Shown here: positions 22,055-32,340 of the stretch, piece after piece
Numbering within the stretch: the first letter of the stretch is position 1
How the letters are laid out: each line of letters begins with the position of its first letter
Assembly: GCA_948567375.1 (NCBI GenBank)
Contig: OX419756.1
Span: 41,208,552-41,272,551, forward strand
Length of the DNA: 64,000 nucleotides
Source of the DNA: Lunularia cruciata
Taxonomy: Eukaryota; Streptophyta; Marchantiopsida; Lunulariales; Lunulariaceae
Reading direction: 5' to 3'
Notes under the pieces: generated by a model
The model's input: only the letters and a program-made list of their open reading frames with translations
What the model was told of the DNA's origin: nothing
Database searches by the model: none
Program-made: the position numbers and the translations under genes

Positions 22055-22805
22055 GGTGGCGTTTCCCCTCGACCCAAGTGGTCCGCCCACTGCTTCATTT
22101 CGAGCTGTTTCTTCCATTTAGTTGTGGTTGAGGTAGAGGTGGCGTTTCCCTTTGACCCAAGTAGTCCGCCCACTGCTTCGTTCCGAGCTGTTTCTTCCCT
22201 TACCGTTGTGGTTGAGGCAGAGGTGGCGTTTCCCCTTGACCCAAGTGGTCCGCCCACTGCTTCATTTCGACCATTCCTTCCCTTACAGTTGTGGTTGACG
22301 CAGAGGTGGCGTTTACTTTGACCCAAGTGGTCCGCTCACTGCTCCCCTTCGAACTGTTTCTTCCCCTTACAGAAGTGGCGTTTTGCTGTGACTCTAGTTG
22401 CTCGCCTACTGCTTCTTGCAGTTGTTCGGCCAGTGCTTCGTCTCAAAGTTGGTTACCCTACAGCTGCGGCTTGAGGTAGAGGTGGCGTTTTTCTTGACCA
22501 AGCGGTTCGCCCACTATTTCATTCCGAGTGTTTCCTCCCCTTACATTTTGTTTCGAGTTAGAGGTGGCGTTTTCTCTGACCCAAAAAGTATGCCCACTGC
22601 TTCGATCCGAACTGATTATTGGTTACAGTTATGATTTGAGGTAGACGTGGCGTTTCGCTGTAACCCAAGTCGTTCGCCCACTTCTTCATTCGGAATTGTT
22701 TCCCCCCTTAGATTTTGTTTCGAGGCGGGTGGTGTTTTCCTGTGACCGAAGTCCCCTGCTTCGCTGCGAACCGAGTCTTCTTACAGTTGTGGTTTGTATG
22801 TAGTC
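22055..22805. repeat. 83-bp minisatellite, about nine units
   Basis: Units begin GGTGGCGTTT and then carry TGACCCAAGT, CCGCCCACTGCTTC and a TTACAGTTGTGGTTGAG tail. Starts are at 22,055, 22,138, 22,222, 22,305 (short, 69 bp), 22,374 (long), 22,481, 22,563, 22,646 and about 22,729. The left units are most alike and the right ones degrade. It begins 105 bp after the expansin 1 stop codon. Open frames through it are by-products of a unit length near a multiple of three. Confidence 0.92.
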
Positions 22806-25800
22806 GTCGTTGTTCCCACTGTCAGAATACAAGGCGTAGAAGGCATATCTGATATATGTATCGGTACAATTTTCTGACTTTGACCGGAAAGGATAGCTCT
22901 AGTTCTCTTGAAATGAAGCATACTCTCCACGGAGCAGGTGATTTCGTACGATAGTATGTCTTTGCAGAGAATCTGAGTCTCCTAGCAGTAGCGGCAAGTG
23001 TCCTCGGGCCTCCCACTGTAAGATGGTCATGATTAAAGCTATGAGTAAACAGTTCTAAGTTAATTTCTTTCGCAAAAACTCAATGCACTGTCAGCCGCAA
23101 AGTTTTTTACAGTCGAATTCTCATACTTCCACGCTATTTCGCACTGGGTTCATCTTCTGACAAATATAAGAGAGCATAACCTTTCCATCATGGATACTTT
23201 TTCCAATGTTTGGCTCACGATTGTAAATCGGGAGAAAACGACAGCTTTATCGTATTTGGATGTAATCGTCGCTACTCTAAGCCGTTTGCAGCAAGAAGTC
23301 TGGCACAGATAGCCACAGATACCCTGTTTATGATTGAGAGAGGATATTGCCGGTCGATAGAACGTGGATCACCAGCATGCTCATGAGGGCGTATGGTATA
23401 TCCGGGAAGGAGCACAGTACTATGTGGACGAATCTATCCCAGCAGTGCGAGTTCCGAAGATTAATTAGTCAATATCACGTGTCCAGTTAATATGTTGCAG
23501 AAGAGAAGCTGAGTTAAATATAACAAATTTCTCCCATGTGTGATGGGTCCCCTGCAACTGGAACGAAATTTGACAACATATGCCAGATGTTTGCCAAAAC
23601 TGTCTATTTCCCTGAAACTGACTTTACATCCGGGTGTCAATCTACTTCACAAATAAAGCAGATTTTGTCACAGGTTCCTCCATTTGGAAAAAGATGGGTG
23701 AATGGAGACAGCCACATCCAAGCACCTGACGTACGCTGTAATCTGTTGTCTCTAGGGTGGCAAGTTAACCTTTTTCTTGGTACTAGCCATGCACACGAGC
23801 CCTGTTATGCCGGGTAAAGAAACCGGAACAGAAGTAGACCTTCACTCACACAACGGATATGTTGTACCAGCTGCGTTAAACCGCCTGTATAACTTTTGGA
23901 ATCGGTCAAGGTTACCTGAGTAACAAGAGCAGACATGTACGAGCATGTTATTATCCTGGTGATGTAAAATGCTTGCAGGTGTAGTAGTGAACATGAACAG
24001 GGACGATGATGCTGGGTTCAACATTCTTGGGTGTGAAGTACCAGCAGATAAGTATGTGTGAATCTACTACTGAATTGTATTGATGAAATATGAAAATTTG
24101 ACCGAGTCCACTCGAAAAGTTCACCAAACTCCCCACCTGATCATCTGTTTTGACATTCTATCCAATCTGTTGCCTTCAGAATAGGCTGGCGTTTACCGCT
24201 TATCCATATATGTAAAGAAAAAGAATATGATTTTGATTTCTTTGATAGTCAGAGTGTAAAACATTCGCTTACTGCCAGATCTCAAAACTTTAGTTCTTTA
24301 TCTTTACACTTTCGTTGTTATCTCCTATCGAATGCTGTTTCCATATCCATCCCTGCCACTGTTTATCTGGACTTTGTAAGAGCATCGCAAATTGGACGTA
24401 AGTATCAATCGTTTGAAACTTCAAGTTACATTTCAGAGACCACTACTCGGCAACTATCATACCGCGACTTTTCCTTCTCTGAATTCAACTCTCTTGTGGA
24501 ACAGTTTTGAACTTGTGTAGATTAGAGCTATAATTCTCACTCTGGAACAACACCGCTGCTGCCCAAAGTAAAATCGCAGGTGTGATTCCAATTTTTAGAA
24601 TAGAAGATTGATTACATGGACCGTTAGTGCAGAGAAAGGAAAGCATTTAGCGATTGTCAGCTGAAATCATGAAACCTTTATCGCAGTCCCACAACGACAT
24701 GAAAGTAGAAAAAGATAGAGAATCAGATTGTACTGTCGCTTCAATTCCAGGTCCCGACTACTCCGTATGTTTGCTTCACAGAGAGATCCAAAGCGCCTTG
24801 AGGAGTAGTGAGGTTGCTATCAAGGTCTTTGTGAGCGAAACAGATTCGGTTCTACAACAAAATATACATCAGAAAGTTTCATCAATTTCTGTGGGCAGTG
24901 ACGTTTACGTATACACAGCTCTCACCTTTGACCAAAAAGAATGGTATCCTGGTCGTGAAAGGTGATGGGGAAATTCAGTCCAGATTCGCCCGTTTTATTG
25001 AGTTTATTTACATGTTATGGACAGATAGGCCCACGCTATTCTCTTACGAAGTTTGAACCTCAGAAACTGTTTCTGTTTGTCTTTCTCAAAATCGTACACA
25101 TAGTATAGTGGCATTACAACACTGGACGGAGTAGATTTAATCTCATTCTGTTGCTACACTCCAGAATTAGAGTTTGGGGGCATGACTATATCCAAGAAGA
25201 ATGTTGATAGAACAGTACGTCTATGTCGGTGGAGTTCCCCATCTCTACCGTATGCAATATTTGAACTTTTGGGAGGTGCGAATCAAAAACTACTGGATTG
25301 ATTACTGGATATATGCAGTCTGGCTGATCTACAGAATGCCAACGTCACGCGAACAATCCAAACCTTGATGAATCAATCCAGCCGCAATGAAAGTAAGTAT
25401 TCTCTGCTGAAGACGCTGCGGACTACAGGTGGTTTGGGCCGAAGGTGTAGGGGGTATTTCTGAGTCGAATCTAATTTCATCAGGATCTTATGGATTAATA
25501 CCTTGCCCAGATTCGTAATCGTGCACTCCAGGATCTGCAATCCGAAGAACAAGATGCTACAATGACATCATAAGTAACGCAGATTTACTAACCGGACAGT
25601 ATCATTCATGCTATAGGCTGTCTTTAGCGCAATGTAGCTAGAATACAATTTACAACCGGTACAAAATCACTCGCACATAAGCCTTTGTCTCAGGAATGTC
25701 ACAAGGACCGCGAGCTCATATTGATTCATACCATCATGCTTGCATTGCTCCCTTAAAAATGAGTAATTCTGATGGCCAGTAATGGCTAGTTCCAAGTAAA

Positions 25801-25920
25801 ACTACAGATTCTGAGATCCAGCTTCACCATTTGTCCTGGAACAACGAGACCTCTCGAATTCGGCATCCAGTTCGATCGAAGACATAACGAGTTCAATAGT
25901 ACACCTGTTAAAAGAGTATG
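22806..25920. other. Intergenic DNA between expansins 1 and 2
   Basis: No recognised gene. A 103-codon frame at 24,654-24,965 and a 93-codon frame at 23,536-23,817 have no identifiable domain, signal peptide or splice partner and are probably chance frames. Confidence 0.5.
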
Positions 25921-25984
25921 ATCATGATCTCCCAACTCTGGGAGATCATGATACGCAAATAATGTAGCATGTACATTATTTGCG
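25921..25984. repeat. Two adjacent perfect hairpins
   Basis: Hairpin 1 has 14-bp arms (25,921-25,934 and 25,939-25,952) with a 4-nt loop. One base later hairpin 2 has 13-bp arms (25,954-25,966 and 25,972-25,984) with a 5-nt loop. No mismatches. The architecture is the same as at 4,174-4,263, with unrelated sequence. Confidence 0.88.
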
Positions 25985-27071
25985 ACCACATACCACAATA
26001 TACAATTTGCCTTGAAATTTACTGCATGCAAAAGACCAAGCCAGCCTTGGTCTCGCGACCACCTCACCATCATTCTATGGTGTGAAGCCGAAAAGTATGG
26101 GGCACAGTCGATTACAATGTTTGTTTCTCCTCAAGCTTGTAAATCGAATCCTGCAACTTGGGAGCATGGGAAACGAGCGTCCAAATTCCCGCGTTGTCCA
26201 CTAATTGCGATCTTCAAGTGGGGATGTGCAAACACATGAGCTGAACATACTATATCCATGACAAGACAAATTACTGGAACTCAGACCGAAATTCCAGGTA
26301 AGAACAATACCTCCACAGGGACTATATTTCGAAAGAATCTGTGAAATACAGTGAAATTAATCTCCGGAAAGAGCGAGATTACGGAGAATCATGCATATAT
26401 TATGCAGGAAGACAAGGAGTTTGGAATGAGTTTTAGTCCATTGCCCACGTCTGTTGCTTTATTGGGATATCATGGGTTCGGATGCCAGACTTGATTGTGA
26501 GTACTTTATTCCCGTGCAACCGTCTAACCATCACTACAAATACTGCTCATTATGACATACTCAAAACAGAGCATTGCAGTTCTGAACATTGATTACAGGT
26601 GATTCCAGCAGTCAGCGTGACCGAGCAGGAGCTCGAGCTACTTTCTTGGTCTTTGCTGTAAGTAAATTCATGGGGTGCAAACATATATCATGTTCTAAAA
26701 CTATTCTGCATCTAAATTCTGCATTCAACTTGTGATCTTCTTTCAGTCCAACAACATTCAGTTCCACAAAGGATACTGGCAAAATGTGTACATGCCTACC
26801 CGGTTCGATGGACCATGAAAAACTGACTTTAGAACCTGATGAATTTAGTGGCTATCACAATCAGCATGTACAGGGAATAGAATTTTATAGACCAGAAAGT
26901 AGCCATGAAGCTCAAGCACCAGCTTGCATTTGTAAACTACAATTCTCCACGAAGCTTAGCAATGAGATAGCCTATTGCCTGGCAATCTTGGAAGGTAAAT
27001 TGTACATTTCAACTCATCTTGTGTGAGTCTAAACTGAAGTGAAGATATCTTGCTTTTTGGTTTCTTTCCAG
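25985..27071. other. Region upstream of expansin 2
   Basis: No gene recognised. TTTCTTTCCAG immediately before the ATG at 27,072 is a strong 3' splice-site look-alike, so a 5'-UTR intron is likely and the promoter may lie several hundred bases upstream. An 80-codon frame at 26,784-27,026 has no recognised domain. Confidence 0.45.
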
Positions 27072-28285
27072 ATGATGACAGGAATCCATACACTGCCGAA
27101 TTTCAGAGTGCTGCAGCTGGTAGCCTTTGTACTAGGTGCAGTTAACGTTGGAATCCCGCAGGCATATGCATACACCCAGTCTACTGCCGTTAGTAGGACT
27201 ACATTCGGAGATGCGACAGCGACGTTCTATGGAGGCAATGACGCCTCTGGAACACAAGGTTAGACATCATTCCGCTCTGAAGAAGCTACCAGCTGACGGA
27301 GAAGTAACATGTGCTCTGCTGAATCAAACATGCCATTCCAACAGATGCTGGGCGTGGAGATTTACTCTATGTCCAATTTCTTTTGCAGGTGGTTCGTGTG
27401 GCTATCAGAATCCGTTTACTCTAGGTTATGGAGTTAAAACTGCTGCTCTTAGTGACAGTCTTCTCGCGAACAATCTAAACTGTGGCGCCTGCTTCGAAGT
27501 CAAGTGTAAATATTATGCGTCTGCGTACACCAAAAAGTGGTGCTATCCAAACTCACCAACAGCTGTCGTCACTGCGACAAATCAAAGTCCTCCGGGTCTA
27601 AACGGAGAGCATCACTTTGATCTGACATACCCAATGTTCACTAAAATTGCAAACCCGATCGGCGGTCGCATACCAATTCAGTACCGAAGGTATAGAAATC
27701 TGTTATCCTCACCTCATTCTTTATGAATTTATGTCACTTAGCGTAGTGTATAGTCTCGGGTGGAGGGTCTGAATTTGTGTCTTGAGCCAAATCTATGACC
27801 GGGTTAGAGCCCTATCTTAGAGTTGTAGTAACTTATATACTTACTAAGGGTGAAGGTAATATGATTGAGCAGTTCATCATTGATTGATTTGAGGCCAGAT
27901 CCTCTTGACCTCCACCTCATCTTTGACATTTACAGCTAAGCTTGCTTTGTGGTATGTTGGTTAATTTTCTTACAGGGTGAGATGTTACAAACAAGGAGGT
28001 ATCAAGTTCACCCTCACTGGAAACCCTTACTTTAACCTTGTACTCGTATACAACGTTGGAGGTGCAGGAAATGTCTACGGCATGTCAATTAAGGGCTCCA
28101 AAACTAATTTCATCACAATGAGCAGAAACTGGGGTCAATATTGGCAGGCTTTTGTTAAACTTACAGGGCAAAGTCTTACCTTCCGCGTTACTCTTGGTGA
28201 TGGTAAGATAGTAACATTCTGGAACTCGGCTCCTGCAAATTGGCAATTCGGGAGAACTTACGAAGCGGGTTGGAACTTCTACTAG
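27072..28285 (+). CDS. EXPA: Alpha-expansin-like protein 2 (three exons)
   Basis: Exons 27,072-27,258, 27,389-27,689 and 27,976-28,285 join to about 265 residues. Intron 1 (130 bp) splits the Gly codon in GTQGG just before CGY. Intron 2 (286 bp) splits the Arg codon before the domain 2 entry; both are GT-AG. The N-terminus is a signal peptide ending near QAYA. Domain 1 has TFYGG, CGYQNPF, LNCGACFEV, WCYPN and HHFDL. Domain 2 has GGIKFTL, NPYFNLVLVYNV, RNWGQYWQ and NWQFGRTYEA. As in expansin 1, the FCPP and WCNPP cysteines are both gone (TNQSPPGLNGEHHFDL), and domain 2 opens VRCYKQGG in place of VPC. It is clearly a paralogue of expansin 1 in the same orientation 5 kb away. The ATG at 27,072 is followed by a second at 27,075; either could be used. 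Confidence 0.92.
27259..27388 (+). other. Intron 1 of expansin 2
   Basis: GTTAGA...TTTTGCAG, 130 bp. It is absent at the homologous position of expansin 1, where the codons run straight through GTAGGYCGY. In the expansin pseudogene the corresponding donor reads GG|GA in place of GG|GT. Confidence 0.88.
27690..27975 (+). other. Intron 2 of expansin 2
   Basis: GTATAG...TCTTACAG, 286 bp, at the domain 1/domain 2 boundary and at the same site as the single intron of expansin 1. Confidence 0.9.
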
Positions 28286-28668
28286 GAGGAGCAAGTTTTA
28301 CAGCATACAAGCTTTAGAATTTCAGGTCCATGACAACATGTAGATAATATCTAGATCTCCGGACCAGCAGAGACAGAAGTGCAAGTGATGTGGCACATAT
28401 TGAATTGGCTTACACCCTTCTCATGCTGTTTAGAATCTAGGTTAGAAATTGAACCCTTAGCTCTACAAATTGAGCCCTTAGTCCACATAGAGTCGCACAA
28501 GTGATGAACTGCCCGGAGTTGATCAGATAAGATTCTTAGAACACAAAGTAATTCCAACATAATATGTCATGATGATTCGTCACAGATACAGCTGGAAATA
28601 AACCTGAAACATTTGCCGATGTTTCGAACTCTAGTCAAAGGGAATCACAACTCAGTTAAAATAGAGAG

Positions 28669-28675
28669 TATATAG
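28669..28675 (+). promoter_or_regulatory. TATA box candidate for the 28,750 locus
   Basis: TATATAG lies about 75-80 bp before the ATG at 28,750. The same string at the matching place (31,146) is kept in the diverged segmental duplication, which supports it being a real core promoter. Confidence 0.5.
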
Positions 28676-28749
28676 CTATACTAGAGTGTCTACATAGTTC
28701 CACACTAGGAATCAGAGAGCAATGCTGATCGATTCAGTGCAAAACTGAC

Positions 28750-29182
28750 ATGGATAACTTCGCTATCATTCTTCTTCATGCGGTCATGGTTGGTGCATGC
28801 AAAGCAGTGGATTTAGGTTATTACCAGGACTCAAGAACGGATCTCTTGAAGACAGAGCAGTCGAACGCTAATTACACGAACTCATGGAACGCATCTGTTG
28901 GAGGCAAAACAGCGGAAAGAAAACTACCGATTTCATGGAATAGATTGTTTCATGTGGTTCATGAAGGTCAGCAATATTTCCTACCAAGGACGAGAGCTTC
29001 AAGGTGATGGTACTGTCTCCGCCCACCTGAGGAAAGCCCATGAAGCCCATGGTCTGCCGATTGTTAGCCTTCGAGATCTGTCAGACAAGTACAAGACCCA
29101 CTTGGAATTCAAGACTGCTATACCTGGGTATGTAACAGATACCTGTCACCGATGCGATGAGGTATTCCAGCAAGTTTCTTAG
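28750..29182 (+). CDS. Unidentified secreted-protein-like locus, frame unresolved
   Basis: I do not recognise this product. The ATG at 28,750 opens a frame with a signal-peptide-like start (MDNFAIILLHAVMVGACKA) that runs to a stop at 29,005-29,007. A second frame, 28,898-29,182, overlaps it and encodes a soluble stretch ending GYVTDTCHRCDEVFQQVS with a CxxC pair. Either the gene has an unseen intron that joins the two frames (GTGATG at about 29,004 and GTATGT at about 29,128 are donor-like) or a frameshift has broken it. A diverged copy at 31.2-32.1 kb preserves both the promoter and the CHR-like end, so the pair was once a unit. The position next to expansin 2 suggests a secreted product, which is inference only. 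Confidence 0.35.
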
Positions 29183-29832
29183 CATAAGTTTTCAAGTCCC
29201 TGAAGCAAGAGACATTAACATTTTGTGGGGTATGTGATTGTACAGTACTGAGTCTCTTTGCATGACCACCTAACAGTAAAACAGTGCACGTGGATGACTA
29301 TTGGTACTTGCAGCTGGATCTGCCAATGTCTGATTGGAAATTTTACTTCACAAATTGGACATGAGCTGCAAATTGAGCTGCTCGACTCTCTGCTTCTCGA
29401 ATATTCTTCAAATTTTCAGACTCGATGCGTAAGGACCACCAGGCATTTTAGGTGCATGAAGCTCGTACTGGACGCATGCTCTTGGAACCACAGTTCCACT
29501 CGTAAAACTCATCCTAGCGTTCTTCTCCTTCACTTGATATGTTATCAAGTTTGGTGGTGAGCTCGATCACTGTGCACTTGTTCCTCATAGCTCATCAAGT
29601 TTCTCAATGAAGTGCTCTTCCGGCTATTTTGTTCTCGCGTTTACACACTACTGGTCGCATTATCACAAAGAAGTAAGAATCAAATTGAGATGCCATTGCG
29701 CTATGTTACATTCTACACAGTTTTCTTCTGATGTATTCGCAATAAAGATGAAGCAATTAGTATTTATTTTTTAAACTCGTTGAGTTTTGTTGGTCATACC
29801 ATCTGTTCTAATGGAAGTGACATTATGACAGG

Positions 29833-30105
29833 ATGGCCAAAAAATCATTTACTGCGTTAATCATATTCGCAATGTTCTTCCTCGTGTCTTTGCAGTTGGA
29901 CGCCATTCCATCAGCCAACCTGAAGAGCTTGCTTTCAGAATTGGGGAATGGGCTCAAGGAATCTACCTCGGCAGCAAATACAAATCTCATCAACCATGCC
30001 AGAGTTGTGTACATGTGTCATGGAGAAGGTGAACATTGTACTGGAGCGTATTATGCAATCCCATGCTGCCCGGGTTTCGTCTGCAAGAATGAGAAATGTG
30101 TATGA
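29833..30105 (+). CDS. Small secreted knottin-like cysteine-rich peptide
   Basis: A 90-residue frame with an ATG start and TGA stop. Residues 1 to about 24 are a hydrophobic signal peptide (core LIIFAMFFLVSLQL). Residues about 25-60 are a Cys-free, propeptide-like linker rich in Ser, Leu and Asn. The last 30 residues hold all six cysteines, spaced C-X6-C-X8-CC-X4-C-X4-C, the adjacent-CC pattern of inhibitor cystine knot peptides. Plant knottins of this kind include PAFP-S/Mj-AMP-type antimicrobial peptides and various protease inhibitors. I cannot tell which role applies, and I infer an apoplastic or defence role only from the architecture. No intron is needed. AATAAA at 30,117-30,122 could be the poly(A) signal. 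No second copy is visible in the adjacent segmental duplication. Confidence 0.72.
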   Translation: MAKKSFTALIIFAMFFLVSLQLDAIPSANLKSLLSELGNGLKESTSAANTNLINHARVVYMCHGEGEHCTGAYYAIPCCPGFVCKNEKCV

Positions 30106-30116
30106 ATGATCCGGTG

Positions 30117-30122
30117 AATAAA
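30117..30122 (+). terminator. Poly(A) signal candidate of the knottin-like gene
   Basis: AATAAA starts 11 bases after the stop codon. This is unusually close but within a possible range. A 15-bp imperfect hairpin (30,203-30,217 with 30,233-30,247, one mismatch) lies about 80 bp further on. Confidence 0.45.
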
Positions 30123-30889
30123 CTTAATCTTCTTCCAAGATAAAATTCTGACTGTACATATACTTATTTAGTTTGGAAGTCATTTCTTCTTCTGTGTGTT
30201 ACGTTAACGTAGCTGAGCAGCTATGCTTCTTTCTCAGCTACGTTGACATAATTATACCCGTTTATATCTGCGGTTAATGCTTTTAACTATTAGTTCACAT
30301 TTGCCGTTGTGAGGACACACTCAATTTTAGTGTCTTTAGCTCTTACCGAAGACTTTAAGGAACCGTAACTATGTGGATTCTTAAGTCGAAAATGTCCTCA
30401 AGCGTTGGGATTTTGTTCATCAAGTGCATTCACGACTTCTGGAAAGTAGAACAGTTTGTTGGCTGTTCCTCAATCAGGGCAGCTAATACTCAAGCGTTAT
30501 TAAAGCTACATCTGAGCTTGGAAGTGTTCTGAGGATTCCTTCTTCAATTCGGATGTTCCAAGTGTCATTTCTTTTATTCTGGTTGACTTGCCCTGAGTTG
30601 GGTACCAGATTGTAGCGCAGAGTACCCAGATCTACGGTAGCATCGGATCCACTCTGCTCTTCCTTGCTCGTTCTACCATCGACTCTCGTTGATTATGAGG
30701 TCAATGATTCGGGTGCTTGAGGAGAGGAATTTGAAGACGAAACTGCAAGCAAAGCATTGAAGGCTGCAGAGCAGCAGTGAGCTATCCTGCCTTTGCAGAG
30801 GGCTCTCCAGAAAAATAGGAAAAGAATTCCATGTTGAATGCGATGGGACAGCCTTTAGAGGACAGTGTGTTCCACTGTCGTGCCACTCT

Positions 30890-32340
30890 GGAACTTCTAC
30901 GAGGAGAAGCAGGACTACAACAAGTACATAGAAGAAGCATTAGTAATTCAGGTCCTGGCAACATGTAGATAGTATCTGGATCTCCGGACCGGGAGAAATG
31001 ATTATAATATTACCATTTAGTAATGATTCAACTTTCGAATTGTTAACATTGTTCCAGCGGCAGCTGGAAATAAACTTGAACGAATTGCCGAATTGTCAGG
31101 TTACATTCAAAGGGCCGGCTTGAGGTCACAACCCTAAACAGAGAATATATAGCTATAGAGTCGCTTCATCATTCCACACGAAGAATCAGATAGCAATGTT
31201 GGTTGATTAAGTGGATATCAGTTGCCATGCACAACGTTAACTTAGCTATCGTTCTTCAACATGCAGTCATGATCGGTGAAGGCAAAACAGTGCAAAGCTA
31301 AATACCGAAAATCATGGAACAGATTTGCTCACAATAATGCAAAGTGAATGAAGTCCACAGCTGATATTGTGATATGATGTTCTCGGCCATCGAGGCTGGG
31401 CGAGAACATCTCAAATTTTCCCAGGTATTGTGATAAGAACTATGTTTCCTACTCTTTGAAGGTCTATCATTCACTCTTATACTCTTTGAAGTGTAAGGTC
31501 TATCATTCACTCTTATATCTTATGTATCATACATCACTACGGCAATACTCGATTTCTCTCTCTGCATCACAGCTCACATACTCGATCTCTCTCTTTGTAC
31601 CACCGCTCACAAGCATCAAGTAGGCTATCTCACGAGACCCTGGTAGCATCTAATATGGATATATCAAGAGACAATCGTGAGATGATGTTAGGCTAATCAG
31701 GTTTTCACGATAGGAATCACCGTTGTGGAAGAATTTCACCAAATTTAAAGAAGAATTGTTAGGAATCACCCATGTGGAAGAACTAATTGAAATAGAATAA
31801 AAAACATTCTTATATATATTTTAGTAAACCCTAGAGGTTATTTTGCTTAATCTTAATTAGGGTTATGTGTCTCTTTATTTTAAATAATAAATATTTAATA
31901 ATATTTCTAAAGATTTTTAACAAAATTTTAAAACGAGAAAAATCTCTTAACTAGAGATTAACTAGACTAACATATTGTTTACCCATGGTCAGTAAGCAAA
32001 TATAAGATCCATATTGAAATCAAGAATGATATTGGTGTACCTGCGTCGGTAACCGATTTCTGCCACCGATATGATGCAAGGTATTCCTGTCCTCGTTTCT
32101 AACAAGGTCTTTCATGTACCTAATTATAAGAGACACGATCATTTTGTGATCGATGTAACTGTTTAGAACTTGAGTATTTTGCATGACCACCCTATTATAA
32201 GCCAGCGGATAGTCATGCATATAATGTTTAAACCTCCAACTTGATTTTTCCAACGTCCGATTGGAATCTTCTCCTCAAGAATTTAATGTTTAAACCCGGA
32301 GAGGAAGATGCTGATTGAACTCTTCTGCTTCTCGAATATT
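30890..32340 (+). repeat. Diverged segmental duplication of 28,265-29,410
   Basis: Starting at TGGAACTTCTAC (the last codons of expansin 2), this stretch follows 28,268-29,410 in order. It repeats CAACATGTAGATA, ATCTCCGGACC, CAGCTGGAAATAAAC, the TATATAGCTATA promoter, the CGTTCTTCAACATGCAGTCATG equivalent of the 28,750 gene start, the GTAACCGATTTCTGCCACCGAT equivalent of its end, and TTGCATGACCACC and CTTCTGCTTCTCGAATATT. About 660 bp at 31,345-32,010 has no counterpart and is probably a later insertion. No intact frame survives. Confidence 0.7.
31376..31410. repeat. Short inverted repeat inside the duplication
   Basis: GATGTTCTCG and CGAGAACATC form a perfect 10-bp stem around a 15-nt loop. 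It lies near the left edge of the extra 660-bp segment. Confidence 0.5.

Noticed and set aside
22018-22326. 102-codon reverse frame with repeated NEAVGG peptide
   Set aside because: It is a by-product of the 83/84-bp minisatellite units, not a gene.
24654-24965. 103-codon frame between expansins
   Set aside because: No domain, signal peptide, splice partner or duplicated copy; cannot be supported as a gene.
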